This document shows positions 52,285-63,526 of a stretch of DNA of 64,000 bases, piece by piece. The stretch's first letter is position 1; the number at the start of each line of letters is the position of its first letter. A model generated the notes under the pieces. The model saw only the letters and a program-made list of their open reading frames with translations. It made no database searches and had not been told where the DNA came from. Both the position numbers and the translations under genes were made by a program. The stretch is from Caenorhabditis elegans (taxonomy: Eukaryota; Nematoda; Chromadorea; Rhabditida; Rhabditidae): NCBI RefSeq assembly GCF_000002985.6, contig NC_003279.8:7192001-7256000 (forward strand), written 5' to 3'.

Positions 52285-52992
52285 CTCTGTATTTCAATTT
52301 TTCTTTCCTACAAAGAATCTTTTACTGTCTCGATTGTTTATTGAAAGCATCCGTTGCACTTCAAACTCAATACTTCAAAATTCGTGAAATTTGAAGTATT
52401 AACTTTGAAGTTGTAATTAAACCTTTCCACTCCCAAATCCAAGATAATCGTTTTCAAAAGAAAATTTTATTCAAGGTAGAATTATATATGAAAATATCCC
52501 CTTTTTGGTCTCGCCACGAGTTTCTTCAAATTTCAAATGAAGCCTGCTAGACAGTCTGCGCCTTTAAGAAGTACCGTAGTTTCCATGGATCGTTGTTTCG
52601 CAATTGTTATGGCTTATTTTCCCGTTTTTTCTTTATTCTTCATAACTTCATGGTATTTTTTAACACAATTAGTTGACCAAAAATAAAGAAAAAACGAGAA
52701 AAAATAGATTCAACATGAACTGAATAAATATTTAAATTTAAATTAATTTTCACCGTTTCATCTTCACAGTATGAAATTCTAGAATTCGAATACTATGTTT
52801 AAAAATTATTTCGGAACGTATTTTTTATTTCTATGTAGAAAATACCGTACTAGACCTGTATGACTAACAAATTTCTTACTAATTTTCAGTTTGATCTACC
52901 CCGCTTAATGAGCGAATTTTGGTTGTTATTGTTTTCAATGATTTCGATTTTTACTTCACAATCGCATTCCAACAAATCAGTCTTCACTAAAG
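52285..52992. promoter_or_regulatory. Upstream region of cpg-3
   Basis: About 700 bp before the cpg-3 start codon. It contains a piece of dispersed repeat at about 52500-52580 (GGTCTCGCCACGA, TGCGCCTTTAA, GTACCGTAG). The remainder presumably includes the germline promoter of cpg-3; no motif can be named. Confidence 0.45.
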
Positions 52993-54017
52993 ATGCGTTT
53001 TGTGTTCATCATTGCTTTGCTGCTCATTGGAGGTTTGTTTTTCACTTGTATTTTGAAATTAAATTAATTGTAACAAATTGCAGCATCTCTCGCTCACCCA
53101 GCCGATCCGATCCGTGCCAAACGTGATGTTTCCGCCAGTGAAGATGAGTTCAGCGGAGATTCATCTGGAGAAATTTCTGGCGAGAGTTCTGGTGAAGCAT
53201 CTGGTGAAGCCTCGGGAGAAGCATCTGGTGAAGCCTCGGGAGAAGCATCTGGCGAATCATCTGGTGAAACTTCCGGCGAGAGTTCAGGAGATGAGGAAAC
53301 TTCCGGCGAAGGATCTGGTGAAGAAGGATCCGGTGATACATCACCAGTCGTTCCTGTCGACGAACTCACTCTTCAACAGTTGGAGACACTCAACACGTAT
53401 GCTCAACAAGTTCAAGCTGAATCACAGAAGCTCATTCACCAAGCTAACTTCGTCATCACTGAGGTTAGTTTCTCGACCCCTTTTAATTCAATATTTTAAA
53501 TCTTTCAGATGACTGCTCTCTCTGCTAACGCTCAAAACCTCGGAATCCTCTCGAACATCGTGCTTGCCAACTCTCAGATGGTTCTCGACAGTGCTCGTCT
53601 TTCACTCAATGAAACTGAAACCGAAACCGGAACATCTGCACCAGCTACTTGCGTCTCATCTGCTGTCTGCTATGGAGATTCTGGATGTGGAAGTGGAAAA
53701 TGCATTGGAGCTCTTGCCGGAACTTGCAACTGTAACTCCTGTGTCTTTGGATGGCCGTAAGTTTTCAATTTATTTCGCAGCAGATTTTAAAATATTATTA
53801 TTTCAGATGCCAAGAGGACAGTGCTTGCGGAGGATTCAACGGTGCTTGCAACAGCATTACCGCTACTTGCGATTGTTTTGCTGCCTACACCAAGAACAAT
53901 CTCACTCTGGCCGAAGCCCTCACTTCGTTCTGCAACGTGGAGACGTGCAATGGAGCCGAAGACAATGTCGAGAAGTGCCACGGATTGCCATGCAACTATG
54001 GATTCTGTGTTTGCTAA
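52993..54017 (+). CDS. cpg-3: Chondroitin proteoglycan CPG-3
   Basis: Four exons in phase: 52993-53032, 53084-53463, 53509-53756 and 53807-54017, giving 292 aa. A signal peptide ([19 protein letters not shown]) is followed by an acidic Ser-Gly-Glu repeat region at about residues 38-95 with many SG dipeptides, the attachment sites for chondroitin chains. The C-terminal half is Cys-rich, with more than 20 cysteines ([26 protein letters not shown] and NYGFCVC at the end). Worm CPGs are core proteins of chondroitin proteoglycans made in the germline and secreted into the egg; CPG-1 and CPG-2 build the inner eggshell layer. AATAAA at 54083-54088 is a likely polyadenylation signal. The gene converges with the NTAQ1 gene, with only about 120 bp between stops. 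Confidence 0.96.
53150..53335 (+). repeat. Tandem Ser-Gly-Glu coding repeats in cpg-3
   Basis: Units of 12-21 bp such as GCATCTGGTGAAGCCTCGG iterate and encode SGEA/SGES repeats. Two adjacent copies at about 53200-53250 are identical over 20 bases, so unit number may vary. The opposite strand shows a false open frame of Ser-Pro repeats. Confidence 0.85.
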
Positions 54018-54140
54018 TTGACCCCATCTTATCGGCTTTTTTTTATTTTGCCCAAATATATTGCACACAAGTTTACGGAATGAATAAAAATTTCATGATT
54101 CTAATTAACTTCAACATTTGAAATGAAAAAAATCAAAAAA

Positions 54141-54807
54141 TCACTTGGAAAATAATTGGAACAGTTCTGGTTCGTCCATAACCGTCGTGTTCTCGATTTG
54201 TTCTGACATTCGGATCAGTTCCATCAAATTCGATGGTTTATGAGAATTTATTAATGGCCATTCAGGAGGTGGCTTTAGGTATACTCCATTCTTCGAAAGC
54301 ATATGAGATCGATCAGATGAGAGCAAGGATATGTAGTTTTCTCCTGGAATTACACGAAATTTTCTGAAAATAATTATTCAAACTGAAGAAAAAGTGTTAA
54401 AGTGTAGCAACCTTCTGAATTTAGTGTCACGCTGAGCCATTTCTGCGAGATTCATAGTTTTTTCCCAATATTCTAAGAAATCACAACTCCATTCGAGTGT
54501 AGAATCCAAATCGTAGACTTTTGACCCGTTTTTTTCCTTTTCAATAGCAATGACGTGATAATCCCAGAGAACATGACCACTGTAAAAATAAATTATGAAA
54601 TCATGAAAATTCTTTGATTTTTATTTTATAATTAATAACTTACTTGATACTTTTAGCAGCCTTTTGTTTCCACAGTGGTATCATTTTACAGTCGTTTGAT
54701 ATAATAATCGCAAATATTCCATTTTTATCATCTATTTTCTCAATCAACTTATAGACATTTTCTTCACAATAGCAAGATTGATACAATGCTTCCTCGGCCG
54801 AAATCAT
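54141..54807 (-). CDS. Protein N-terminal glutamine amidohydrolase (NTAQ1 family)
   Basis: Three minus-strand exons in phase, 54807-54644, 54579-54412 and 54363-54141, encode 184 aa. The catalytic Cys-His-Asp triad is visible: [10 protein letters not shown] near residue 12, WDYHVIAI near 61 and YDLDSTLEW near 78. [11 protein letters not shown] and PPPEWPLI are further family signatures. NTAQ1 converts an N-terminal glutamine of a protein to glutamate, feeding the Arg/N-degron pathway. I chose the ATG at 54807 because it follows TTTAAG, an acceptor-like sequence, and gives the usual N-terminus; an upstream in-frame ATG at 54852 would add 15 hydrophobic residues. It lies about 190 bp behind adsl-1 on the same strand, after an AATAAA, as expected for a downstream operon gene. 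Confidence 0.93.
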
Positions 54808-54999
54808 TATGCTTAAATTATATGGAAATGAGAAGGAGATTCTCAATTTCAAAAACTTTTATTCCCGAGATGAACGGCATCGTAATTGCGGTATGAAATG
54901 CAGTATTTATTTTATCATTTATTCAAAGTGAAACAATTTTATCGAGGGTATTAACTAATCTATTACGCAATTTCAACAAAAAATCATTTAAGAAATGAA

Positions 55000-56676
55000 T
55001 CAAACATCCAGCTGAACATTTCCTGCTGATTTATCAAGGTACTTGTCAATTGTTGGTTTCAATTCCTTGGCAATAAAGCTCTCCGTCTGGGAAACACACC
55101 GCCCCGTGAAGTTTATCGGATTATTGACAAGCCCAACAACACGGTCGCGAACCTGAAAATTATTGATAGTTTTGTTCTGACTTGAATATTTGGTACGTCT
55201 TGTTTGAAGTAGAATAAAAAATTGAATTTTAATTAAATAATAATTTAATTTAAAAAAATAATAATAAAATCTTACTGAATCGAAAAATGGATCGGCCATT
55301 GTCTGTCGAATATCAACTTTTTGTGTGGCTTGAAGTTGTTTTGCTTCCAACGCAGTTTTTCTGATCACAGCATGAGCTTGTTGCCGATCGACACCTTCTT
55401 CCGTCAGCATCATCATTGCCTTTTCCAAACCAAGGAATGCAATTTCGTCTTCAACGATCTTCTTCACATTGTCTGTTTGTACACTAAGTCCTTCGAAGAT
55501 GTTCTGAAAGATTGGATATAATTAGCTGGTAACTACCAAATACAACATTATTATATTTTCAAAATTTTTAACAGTCTCGGAATACATAAAATATTATACT
55601 AACATTTTAAGAACACTAACTTGAAGAGTGGTAAGCAGAGCTTCAGCGGTAAGAAGTACATCTGGAATGAGCATTCTTCTTCCGGCAGAATCATCCAGTG
55701 TTCGCTCGAGGCCTTGATCGGCGAGAATCGTAAGTGCTTCTTGTGGGGCATTTATCAACTTTCTCGATAAAGCACAGCATCTTTCACTCTTCATTGGATT
55801 TTTCTTATATGGCATTGCAGATGAGCCAATCTGATCCTTCTCGAATGGCTCAAGAAGTTCTCCAAATGCCTGAAGAACACGAATATCCGTGCAAACTTTC
55901 TTAGCAGCAGCTCCGAGAAGAGAGAGGGAGAATACAAGCTGAGAGTCTTGCTGTCTTGAGTAGGTTTGCCCAGTTATCAAAAATCGGTTAGAAAAATTGG
56001 CTTTTTTGGTGACCAATTCATCGAGAGCTTCAACTTTGCTCTCGTCTCCAGCGAATAGAGTAAGGAACGAGTCTTGTGTTCCAGTAGCACCCTTGATTCC
56101 ACGGAATCTCATTTTGTCTCGAAACTCTGACAATGATTGGAAGGCCATGAGAAGCTCTTGAGCCCAAAGTACACCACGTTTTCCTACAGTAACAAGGGAG
56201 GCTGTCTGGTAATGAGTACGTCCGACAGTCACAACTTCCTTGTTCTTCAATGAAAAAGCGGCGAGACGATCAATGACAGTTGCGAACCGTTTAAGAATAT
56301 GATCAATCGAATCTCGATAGGCAATAAGATCAGCATTGTCTTGAACGAAGCAAGAAGTAGCTCCGAGATGAATGATTCCAGCGGCCGTTGGGCAGAGTTT
56401 ACCAAAAGCATGATTATGAGCCATCACATCATGCTTCAATTTTCTCTCTTCGGATCGGATAAAAGGCCAATCGAATACATCTCTATTGGATTTCATCTCA
56501 TCAATTGCATCCTGAGTAACTTGTTTAAGACCGAGCTCTTTTTCAGCTTCAGCGAGCCAAATCCATAGTTGTCTCCAAAGAGTCGCTTTATTAGTCTCCG
56601 AGAGGATCGAAACAAGTGGACTATTCTTACAGTAACGAGTTGATAGAACCGACTCGAACTTGTCTTCGGAGGCCAT
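55000..56676 (-). CDS. adsl-1: Adenylosuccinate lyase ADSL-1
   Basis: Three minus-strand exons in phase, 56676-55621, 55503-55276 and 55152-55000, encode 478 aa. The lyase signature [14 protein letters not shown] lies near residue 290. [14 protein letters not shown] near 112 and GRTHYQTAS near 158 are the other conserved blocks, the latter carrying the catalytic His. The enzyme removes fumarate twice in purine synthesis, from SAICAR to AICAR and from adenylosuccinate to AMP. The start at 56676 follows GGTTTCAG plus nine bases, so trans-splicing is likely, and the longer frame from 56727 (a hydrophobic lead) would be intronic or outron. It lies 300 bp behind lin-61 and 190 bp ahead of NTAQ1, all on one strand. 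Confidence 0.97.
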
Positions 56677-56975
56677 GATACAATAAACTGAAACCAAAAC
56701 GCTTAATATTTTCAGAACATTCAACATAAAACTGGTAGAATGTTTAAAGTGATACCACTAATACTAAATAGATAAGAAAATGGCGATAACCATGCAGAAA
56801 AGATACAAAAGAAACCATAAACGGAAAAATAATGTTGAAGATTCATGTTCGATAGGTGCAAAAAGAGTCACCAATGATAGCACAGTAAATAAAATAAGGG
56901 AAATACCAATCCAAAACGGGAAAGTGTATATAAGAGATCCTGCATACGAATGAAATTATGTTAATGTAGCTTTTA

Positions 56976-58816
56976 TCAATAGTTGTACTTTTTCGGAGGT
57001 TGTAGAACATAACTGTGCGCTTCACACCATCCTATCGGTAGAATATCATGGGAGCTGAAATGATAGAATTTTCATTGAAAAAATGTCGTTCGGTCATGAT
57101 AAACTCACTCCACATCATACAGTTCATCAAATTCTTCATCCCAGCCGTCGAAATTGACATTTATCAGTCTTCCATGAACTGATTTCACTGTAGCTGGACA
57201 AATAAACTGATTTTCACACATGTCAGCAGCTTCAAGGCGTAGTCCTACCTTAAAACAAGAAACAATTATGAATAACTATTAATAGTGAAACAATCTCAAA
57301 CGATATAAAACAACCCGTTTGGAAATCAGAATTACCTTAAATTTGTCTAATCTCTCTTGGGAAGGCATTGGCTTGAACAAGTCAAGCGGTAGGGTTTCTG
57401 CAGATTCTTTCTCCAAGTATTCATCCCATCTGAATGTTCCTTTGAACTCATCTGGCGGAACAAGTTCCAAATTATACTTTTCCGCATAACCAACTGGGAA
57501 CATAAATGTATTATTGATATGAATAGGAAAACTGTCTTCAAGTGCATCTGGACCATCCATTCCCACAATAAGATATCCTTCAGTTTTGCAAAATTTGAGA
57601 ATCGAAGCGACGTGGAGGTTATTGAATTGCTGAGCCAAGGGGTCGATGAGCTCAAACTTTTGTCCAACCTTAACTTTTCTCCAAATCATGGGATCAATTG
57701 GATCTTTTGCTAATTGATCAAATGTGACGTCGTCTGAGTCATATCTTGGATTTTCTCCATTTTTTATTGCTTGAGCAATTTTATTTGTGTGCTCAATATA
57801 TTCCTTTTTCGCATTTAGTTGATATCCATTGACTGCTGCAAATCCAACAGGAAATATGAAGAAGCTTCCCTCGTCTATCCAATATTGAGATCCAGAGCTA
57901 AAGACTTGTCTGTCGTCATCTGCATCTGGAAGCGATTCGGGAAAGTCTTTCTTTGTGATAGATACATTCATTCGTCGTCCACATATTTCTTGAATTCGCG
58001 CTACGCGTATTTCAGTAGAATTGGAATAATTTAATAGTTCAAGACGTTGTCCAACTTTGAAACGATGCTTGCTTAGGAGAGCCTTCCCTTCATCGAATTT
58101 TGGAGACAGCGAAGTTTGGCCGACGATTTCGCCATCAATGCAATTCTGAAGTTGTGAGATGATATTAACATAAATTCGGAAAAAAACAAACTTACATTTA
58201 CATAATTTACCATATCATTTTGGTATTCTTCGTTGATTGCAAGCGGCGGAGCATATACAATTTTATCCATATTGGGATCACTCATTGCGGCGCTGAAATG
58301 TTCAAATTTTACTATTATACAAATGTTTCGAAGTTTTAATACGATTGTTCTCTAGAATTTTATGTAACAGAACCATTATTTATTTAGAATAGTAGAAAGA
58401 GCTGAGCGTCCAACTTACTTTGCCAAACCAAACATATCGTCCGATAAAATATTGAGCCAAAATTTCGTGTCAGCTCCGATAAACTGAGCCAGAACTCTGT
58501 ATCCGCAAACTTTTTCAATTCGTGCAAACCATCTGACTTGAATCGAATCGCAGTTCTTGTCATAATCATGGACCACTGTTTCGAACTACAAAAATTGTAT
58601 TTTAAAACCGATTTACGAACAATATGAACTCACGATAACTCCTTCCTTCACGCATTCGTTAAAATTAACTGTAAGGTTACGATTGAATGCTTCAACTGGA
58701 ATGAAAGAAGTTTTTCCTTTCTCGAACTGATGTAAATAGGATTCCCACAAGTAGGTCTTATCGAGTTTTCTGTCCGATTTTTTGTTAGCTCTGACAATTT
58801 TCAGAAATTCAGACAT
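56976..58816 (-). CDS. lin-61: MBT-repeat chromatin protein LIN-61
   Basis: Six minus-strand exons in phase: 58816-58634, 58585-58419, 58292-58196, 58145-57336, 57248-57109 and 57054-56976, giving 491 aa. Four malignant brain tumour (MBT) repeats can be followed by their recurring signatures: FIGADTKFWLNILSDDMFG, DEGSFFIFPVGFAAVNGYQL, HINNTFMFPVGYAEKYNLEL and FDGWDEEFDELYDVDSHDIL followed by PIGWCEAH. MBT repeats bind lower-methylated lysines, and LIN-61 binds H3K9me2/3. In C. elegans it is a synMuv-class repressor needed for vulval fate, heterochromatic gene silencing and genome stability. An acceptor TTTCAG abuts the ATG, suiting trans-splicing. The upstream same-strand gene ends only 82 bp before it, and adsl-1 follows by 300 bp. 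Confidence 0.96.
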
Positions 58817-58898
58817 CTGAAATTAAGACTGGTTTAAAACGTAATTAGAGAGAATGTTTATTGAAATTGAAAGTTAGTTCGATTTGATTTGATATTTC

Positions 58899-59282
58899 TC
58901 AGGCGTTCGTCAAATTCACAGTGTACTCAATATACTCCAACCCATTGGATCCACTGGTGCTACTCAACCCGTGCCTATACTCGCGAAAATTTCCATTTTT
59001 CGTGCAATTGTGCAGAAACCACCCATAAGGCTCGAGCTTTCCAAATTCAAATCCATGATGGCCGTCCTGATAGAAAAATATTTTCTTTCGAGCAAACATA
59101 GTCATACGTCCAGTGATGTCTTCATCGCGATCCCAAAAAGTATTGCCATCGTCTTCCCAATGCGACACTGTTAATTGGAACACTTCATCAAAATCACACT
59201 TAACTTCGACGCCAAACAGAAATCTTGTCGAACTGACTGTATTGTAGAACAACGCGAAGCACAAAATGACTAATTTTAGCAT
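58899..59282 (-). CDS. Small secreted protein, unrecognised family
   Basis: A single uninterrupted frame from ATG 59282 to the stop at 58899 encodes 127 aa. The N-terminus MLKLVILCFALFYNTVSS is a clear signal peptide. The mature part is aromatic-rich and has two cysteines, in VKCDFDEVF and LHNCTKNGNF, which could form one disulfide. Two N-glycosylation sequons are visible (NCT and NLT). The overall size resembles worm transthyretin-like and other small secreted proteins, but I cannot place it in a family. Its stop lies 82 bp ahead of lin-61 on the same strand, so it may be the first gene of that cluster. The region upstream is shared with bub-1, which runs the other way. Confidence 0.8.
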   Translation of the reverse strand: MLKLVILCFALFYNTVSSTRFLFGVEVKCDFDEVFQLTVSHWEDDGNTFWDRDEDITGRMTMFARKKIFFYQDGHHGFEFGKLEPYGWFLHNCTKNGNFREYRHGLSSTSGSNGLEYIEYTVNLTNA

Positions 59283-59946
59283 TTTGATGTTCGGGAACTA
59301 ACTTTTCGGACGAACAAAAACACTCTTAACTATCTGGTGACAAATTAGACTACTGGGCCACGCTAACTTCAATTATTTCGAAACATTTTGCTTTAAAAAA
59401 AAAAGAAACAAAACAGGAAAATGGAGAAAATGTTTGAAAAATAATAAAAAAGAAATGAGAGACTCAATGCAGATCCGTCGATTTCGAAACTAGTGACGAA
59501 CGGACTACGAAAAAATGGGCGGGCTTTTTGTGTTATTAAAAGTGTAACATTTCAAATTAAATTCCAATTGCATACAAACACTTTTTAAAAAATTGTTTTT
59601 TTATAATTTCAAATAGCTTTAAAATCAATTTTCAGTTATAGCAATAAAGCACCGCCCAATTTTCAGTAGTGCGCAATTCTCCAGATTCAAAAGAACGTAG
59701 CCATGAGAGTGACGTCACTGAACTACAGCGAAAAACGCGCTCTATCGAGCAGGCCCGCGAAGACTCGCTTTTCAAAAAAGACGCGCGCGTTTATATCCAT
59801 TTCTTGTTTTCGAAGGTCCTAAAATTTAGAGGAGAAAGAGGGATTTCACGTCTCCAATGAACTCCGTAATTTTCGTGAACCGATGATTTTTTTATTCGCG
59901 TCCTTTCTACTTTGAAAACTTGTTATTCAGATTATTTCAGAAAGTT
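59283..59946. promoter_or_regulatory. Divergent promoter region (minus-strand cluster / bub-1)
   Basis: About 660 bp between start codons on opposite strands. The part at 59690-59800 is relatively GC-rich (GCGCGCGTTT, CAGGCCCGCGAAG) and is a likely core of the bub-1 promoter. The acceptor TTTCAG at about 59935-59940 precedes the bub-1 ATG. No specific factor site can be named. Confidence 0.5.
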
Positions 59947-62900
59947 ATGTCCCACATTAGAGTGGCATTCGCTCCACTCGACACCAATCCGTCGACATGT
60001 GGTCTTGAGACGTTCGCAACGTAAGTTTCCGTATATCTTGTATTTTAAATAGTCACCACTTTCAGGCAAATCGAAACGTTGTCTCAAATGATGACCGCGG
60101 AGGAAATGAAGGCGGAATTATACGACTGCGTTAGGAGAATTTTGCGGGAGCAAAAGTTTGATCAAATTCGTGAAAACGAAGCGATGCTCCGTCTCTACAA
60201 AGTTATGGGTCGATCTAGTACAAACCTGAAGGGAAGAGGCATTTATGAACAACTTTTCAAAAAGGATCATTTCACTGGTTCGCTGAAGTTCTATCTGCAA
60301 TGGGCAGAAGAATGTGGAAAAGATCAAATGCTGGAGGAATTCAAAGATGTCCTGAAGTTGGCACGAGATCGTCTTTCCGAAAGAATAGAAATGACAGCAA
60401 TTGAATCGGGATTTCGCGATTTGGTCGATGAATACTTCAATGGAGAATCTGGAGATATGTTCACACGACCGGATGAGACTATGGATCTTTTCAGATTCAA
60501 TGCGGGTTCTAAGAAAAAGCGTCGCTCTTCGGTTTGCTTTTTGCAACACAATGTGCCTATAAATAACTCGGGAAAAGCTGCATTTGGACCAAAAAGTAAG
60601 TTTGAAAAAAAGTTATTATTCTCATTGGAAACTTACAGCCAAAACGGATCTTCGCCAGGCGTGTATCGACAGGCCAAACTATCATGGAATATCGATTGAG
60701 GAGTTTCGTTTTGCCAAATGGAAGGACACTTTCGGAGAAGATGTTGATGACGATTACCGAAAACGAAAAGACTCTGGTGTCGTTTTCGTGAAACATCAAG
60801 TCATTGATACCGACAGACAAGCCCGCGAAGAAGTTGAAAACCGATTCAACGCCAATCTAAATCCTAGAAGACGTCATCTTTCACCAGTCAGTGAGAAAAC
60901 GGTTGATGATGAGGAGGAAAAGCGAAGCCGGATTTATTCGCCGCTGGTTGCAACGAAGGATGCTCACAGACCTGCACTTCGGAGCAAAATTGAGAATCCT
61001 CCAGCGACAGTGACACTTTCGTCGGATACAAAGTCTGCTTCGGAGAAAGATGTTAGTGATTCCGATGATGCAGATGATGATGAAAGACTCAAGATTATGA
61101 CTGCCGGCAGAAAAGATGGTAACCCTCCAGACCGTTCCACAAGCATATCTTCCAACTATTCAACTGCTTCTGCAAGAACATCAAAGAGTGGAGCTGGATT
61201 GGATTTGATGGCGGAAAATAAGTGTTTGGAGGCACATGCTATGTTTTCCGACACTGTACATCTTGCTAGCGAAAAGACAATGGTCCTTGGCGATGATTCT
61301 GTCTTCGTTCCAGAAAGATCTTTAGCTACTACGCAGATAGTTACTGACTTTTCCGTGCTCTGTGATCCTGATCCGACAATGACCATTACACAGGAGCGTC
61401 CGAAAAAAGTGTCGAATGGGTTGAATGTTGTTTACGATGAGGCAGCCGAACCGGAAGAATCTCAGAAAGTTGAGGAATCTGAAGTACAACCCGAAATTGT
61501 CCTAGTTTCTCCAGTGACGCAAACCTCACCAGCTACAATGTTTAATGATAGTGGGTTTATCGAAAAATATAACAACTTATGTTTTAATTTTTAGTTTATG
61601 ACGATGAAATCGAGTTTGGCTTTTTCAAACCGTCTCGTGGTAATTTCGTCACATCGACCCCCGCACAAGGAGTTCATTTGGTCAACATTGATGAATATTT
61701 CGGAAATAAAGAGGAGGAAAGCACTCACGAACAGGAAGCTCCAGTATTTGTTGCTCCAACCAGCAGTACTTTCAGTAAATTAGTAAGTGCCAGACAAATT
61801 TTCGACATACTATTCAAACTTTTTCAGACACGTCGAAAGTCACTAGCAGCAAATCAAGCCGTTCAGCCCTCAGTCACAGAGTCATCAAAGCCTGAACGAT
61901 CAGATCCTAAAGATTCATCTATCGATTGTTTGACAGCTAATCTAGGAAGACGTCTTTCAATTGGTGCTGATGAAATTCCAAATCTCACTGAAAACAACGA
62001 ATCTGAAATCACTGGTTGCAAGATTCGTCGGCGCAGTGAAATTATCAAGCAAGGAGACATCAATCCATGGGACGAAACTCTTCGAAAAAAATTGATGTGT
62101 CTTGTGCGTCCTCCCCAGAATATGCACGAGTTCCAAGAACGAGCACCGAAGATTCAAGCTCTGAGAGACTGCGAGGTTAGCGGAGAAAAGCTCCACATTC
62201 AAACTCTTATTGGTCAAGGTGGATACGCTAAAGTATACCGGGCTGTAACCGATGATCAAAGGACAGTAGCTGTGAAGTACGAGGTGCCATCATGTTCGTG
62301 GGAAGTGTACATTTGCGACCAAATGCGGAATCGCCTGAAAGATCGAGGTTTGGAGCTGATGGCCAAATGTTGCATTATGGAAGTGATGGATGCTTATGTT
62401 TATTCAACTGCTTCGCTTCTTGTTAATCAGTACCACGAATATGGAACGCTGCTTGAATATGCGAATAACATGAAGGATCCGAATTGGCACATAACCTGCT
62501 TCTTGATTACCCAAATGGCCCGAGTTGTGAAGGAAGTCCATGCCTCTAAAATTATTCATGGAGATATCAAACCGGATAATTTTATGATCACCAGAAAGTA
62601 TGGGAAAACATTTGTTAATTTTAGACGTTATCTTTTTTCAGGATCGATGATAAATGGGGCAAAGATGCTCTGATGAGTAACGACAGCTTTGTCATCAAGA
62701 TTATCGACTGGGGACGTGCCATTGACATGATGCCACTGAAGAACCAGCGTTTCAAGGGAAGAGCAGGAACAGAAGCGTTTGATTGCCCGGAAATGGTTGA
62801 CGGTCGTTCTTGGACTTACCAAGCCGATTACTTCGGATTCGCCGCAACAATGGCTGTCGTTGTTGCAGGAAAGTATGCACAGTTGACTGGAGCTAGCGTT

Positions 62901-63131
62901 GGAGACTATTCGTTAAATGTCGACATCAAGAGGCGCAACATTCTTCGCGATGCTTGCTACGATGTCATTAACAGATTCCTCAACATCCCTTCGTGTGATT
63001 CACTTCCGGACTGGAATATCCTGATCAAGTCTTTCTCGGAAATCTGGAATGAAAAGTTTGAAGCATCGGGATGGCGACAGGCGGTTTCCAAGTTCAATGA
63101 GGCCTGTGATCTTGCCGCCAACCAAAAGTAG
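59947..63131 (+). CDS. bub-1: Spindle checkpoint kinase BUB-1
   Basis: Six exons in phase: 59947-60020, 60066-60595, 60639-61550, 61595-61782, 61828-62597 and 62642-63131, giving 987 aa. The N-terminal 180 residues form the BUB1/BUBR1 TPR domain that binds KNL-1 (for example LKFYLQWAEECGKD). A long acidic, Ser/Thr-rich middle follows, with AKWKDTFGED resembling the conserved motif that links BUB1 to its partners. The C-terminal kinase shows GQGGYAKVYRAV near 697, AVKYEV, HGDIKPDNFM near 812 and IIDWGRAIDM, where DWG stands in for DFG. BUB-1 sits at kinetochores, supports the spindle checkpoint, recruits CENP-F and CLASP, and phosphorylates H2A to place Aurora B/shugoshin. AATAAA lies at 63203-63208. 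It completes, with haspin in the same window, the two histone-kinase routes to centromeric Aurora B. Confidence 0.97.
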
Positions 63132-63526
63132 CCCAACACAATGAATTTGTATTTCGTGCTCTTATTGCTCTCTTTTATTGTCTTTTGTATTGATATCATG
63201 TGAATAAACTCGTTCGGAGCTTTAATAATTGTGCATCTAATTTATTTCTGGTAAAACAAATTGAATTAAACGAAGTTTTCAGTTTTTGAAAGCTTTCCAA
63301 ATTTGAACGTGATATTCGAGATTGGGCGCGGCGAGACCCATCACGGTAGAAATTTGATGCGCCTTTAAAGGGAAGTATTGCAATAGATCACAGTTAGATC
63401 TAAATAGTTGCACATTCGTTTTGTTTCATCAACTGTTTTCTTCGCGTTTTGCATAAAATGTGATATTTAAAAAAGAATTTAGAAAAAATTACAATTAAAA
63501 TATTTTCCAGCCATCCTCTTGTAAAA
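63132..63526. other. Intergenic region between bub-1 and the last gene
   Basis: About 395 bp with the bub-1 3' UTR (AATAAA at 63203) and a dispersed-repeat piece at about 63325-63375 (GCGAGACCCATCACGGTAG, TGCGCCTTTAAAG). An acceptor TTTTCCAG at about 63503-63510 precedes the next start codon. Close same-strand spacing would allow an operon. Confidence 0.5.

Noticed and set aside
53094-53369. 91-codon minus-strand frame of Ser-Pro repeats
   Set aside because: It is the antisense of the Ser-Gly-Glu repeats of cpg-3, which has a signal peptide and supported exons on the plus strand.
56677-56727. N-terminal extension of adsl-1 starting at 56727 (hydrophobic lead [10 protein letters not shown])
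   Set aside because: A strong acceptor (GGTTTCAG) lies between this ATG and the conserved start at 56676, so the extension is probably outron. Adenylosuccinate lyase is cytosolic and needs no signal peptide.
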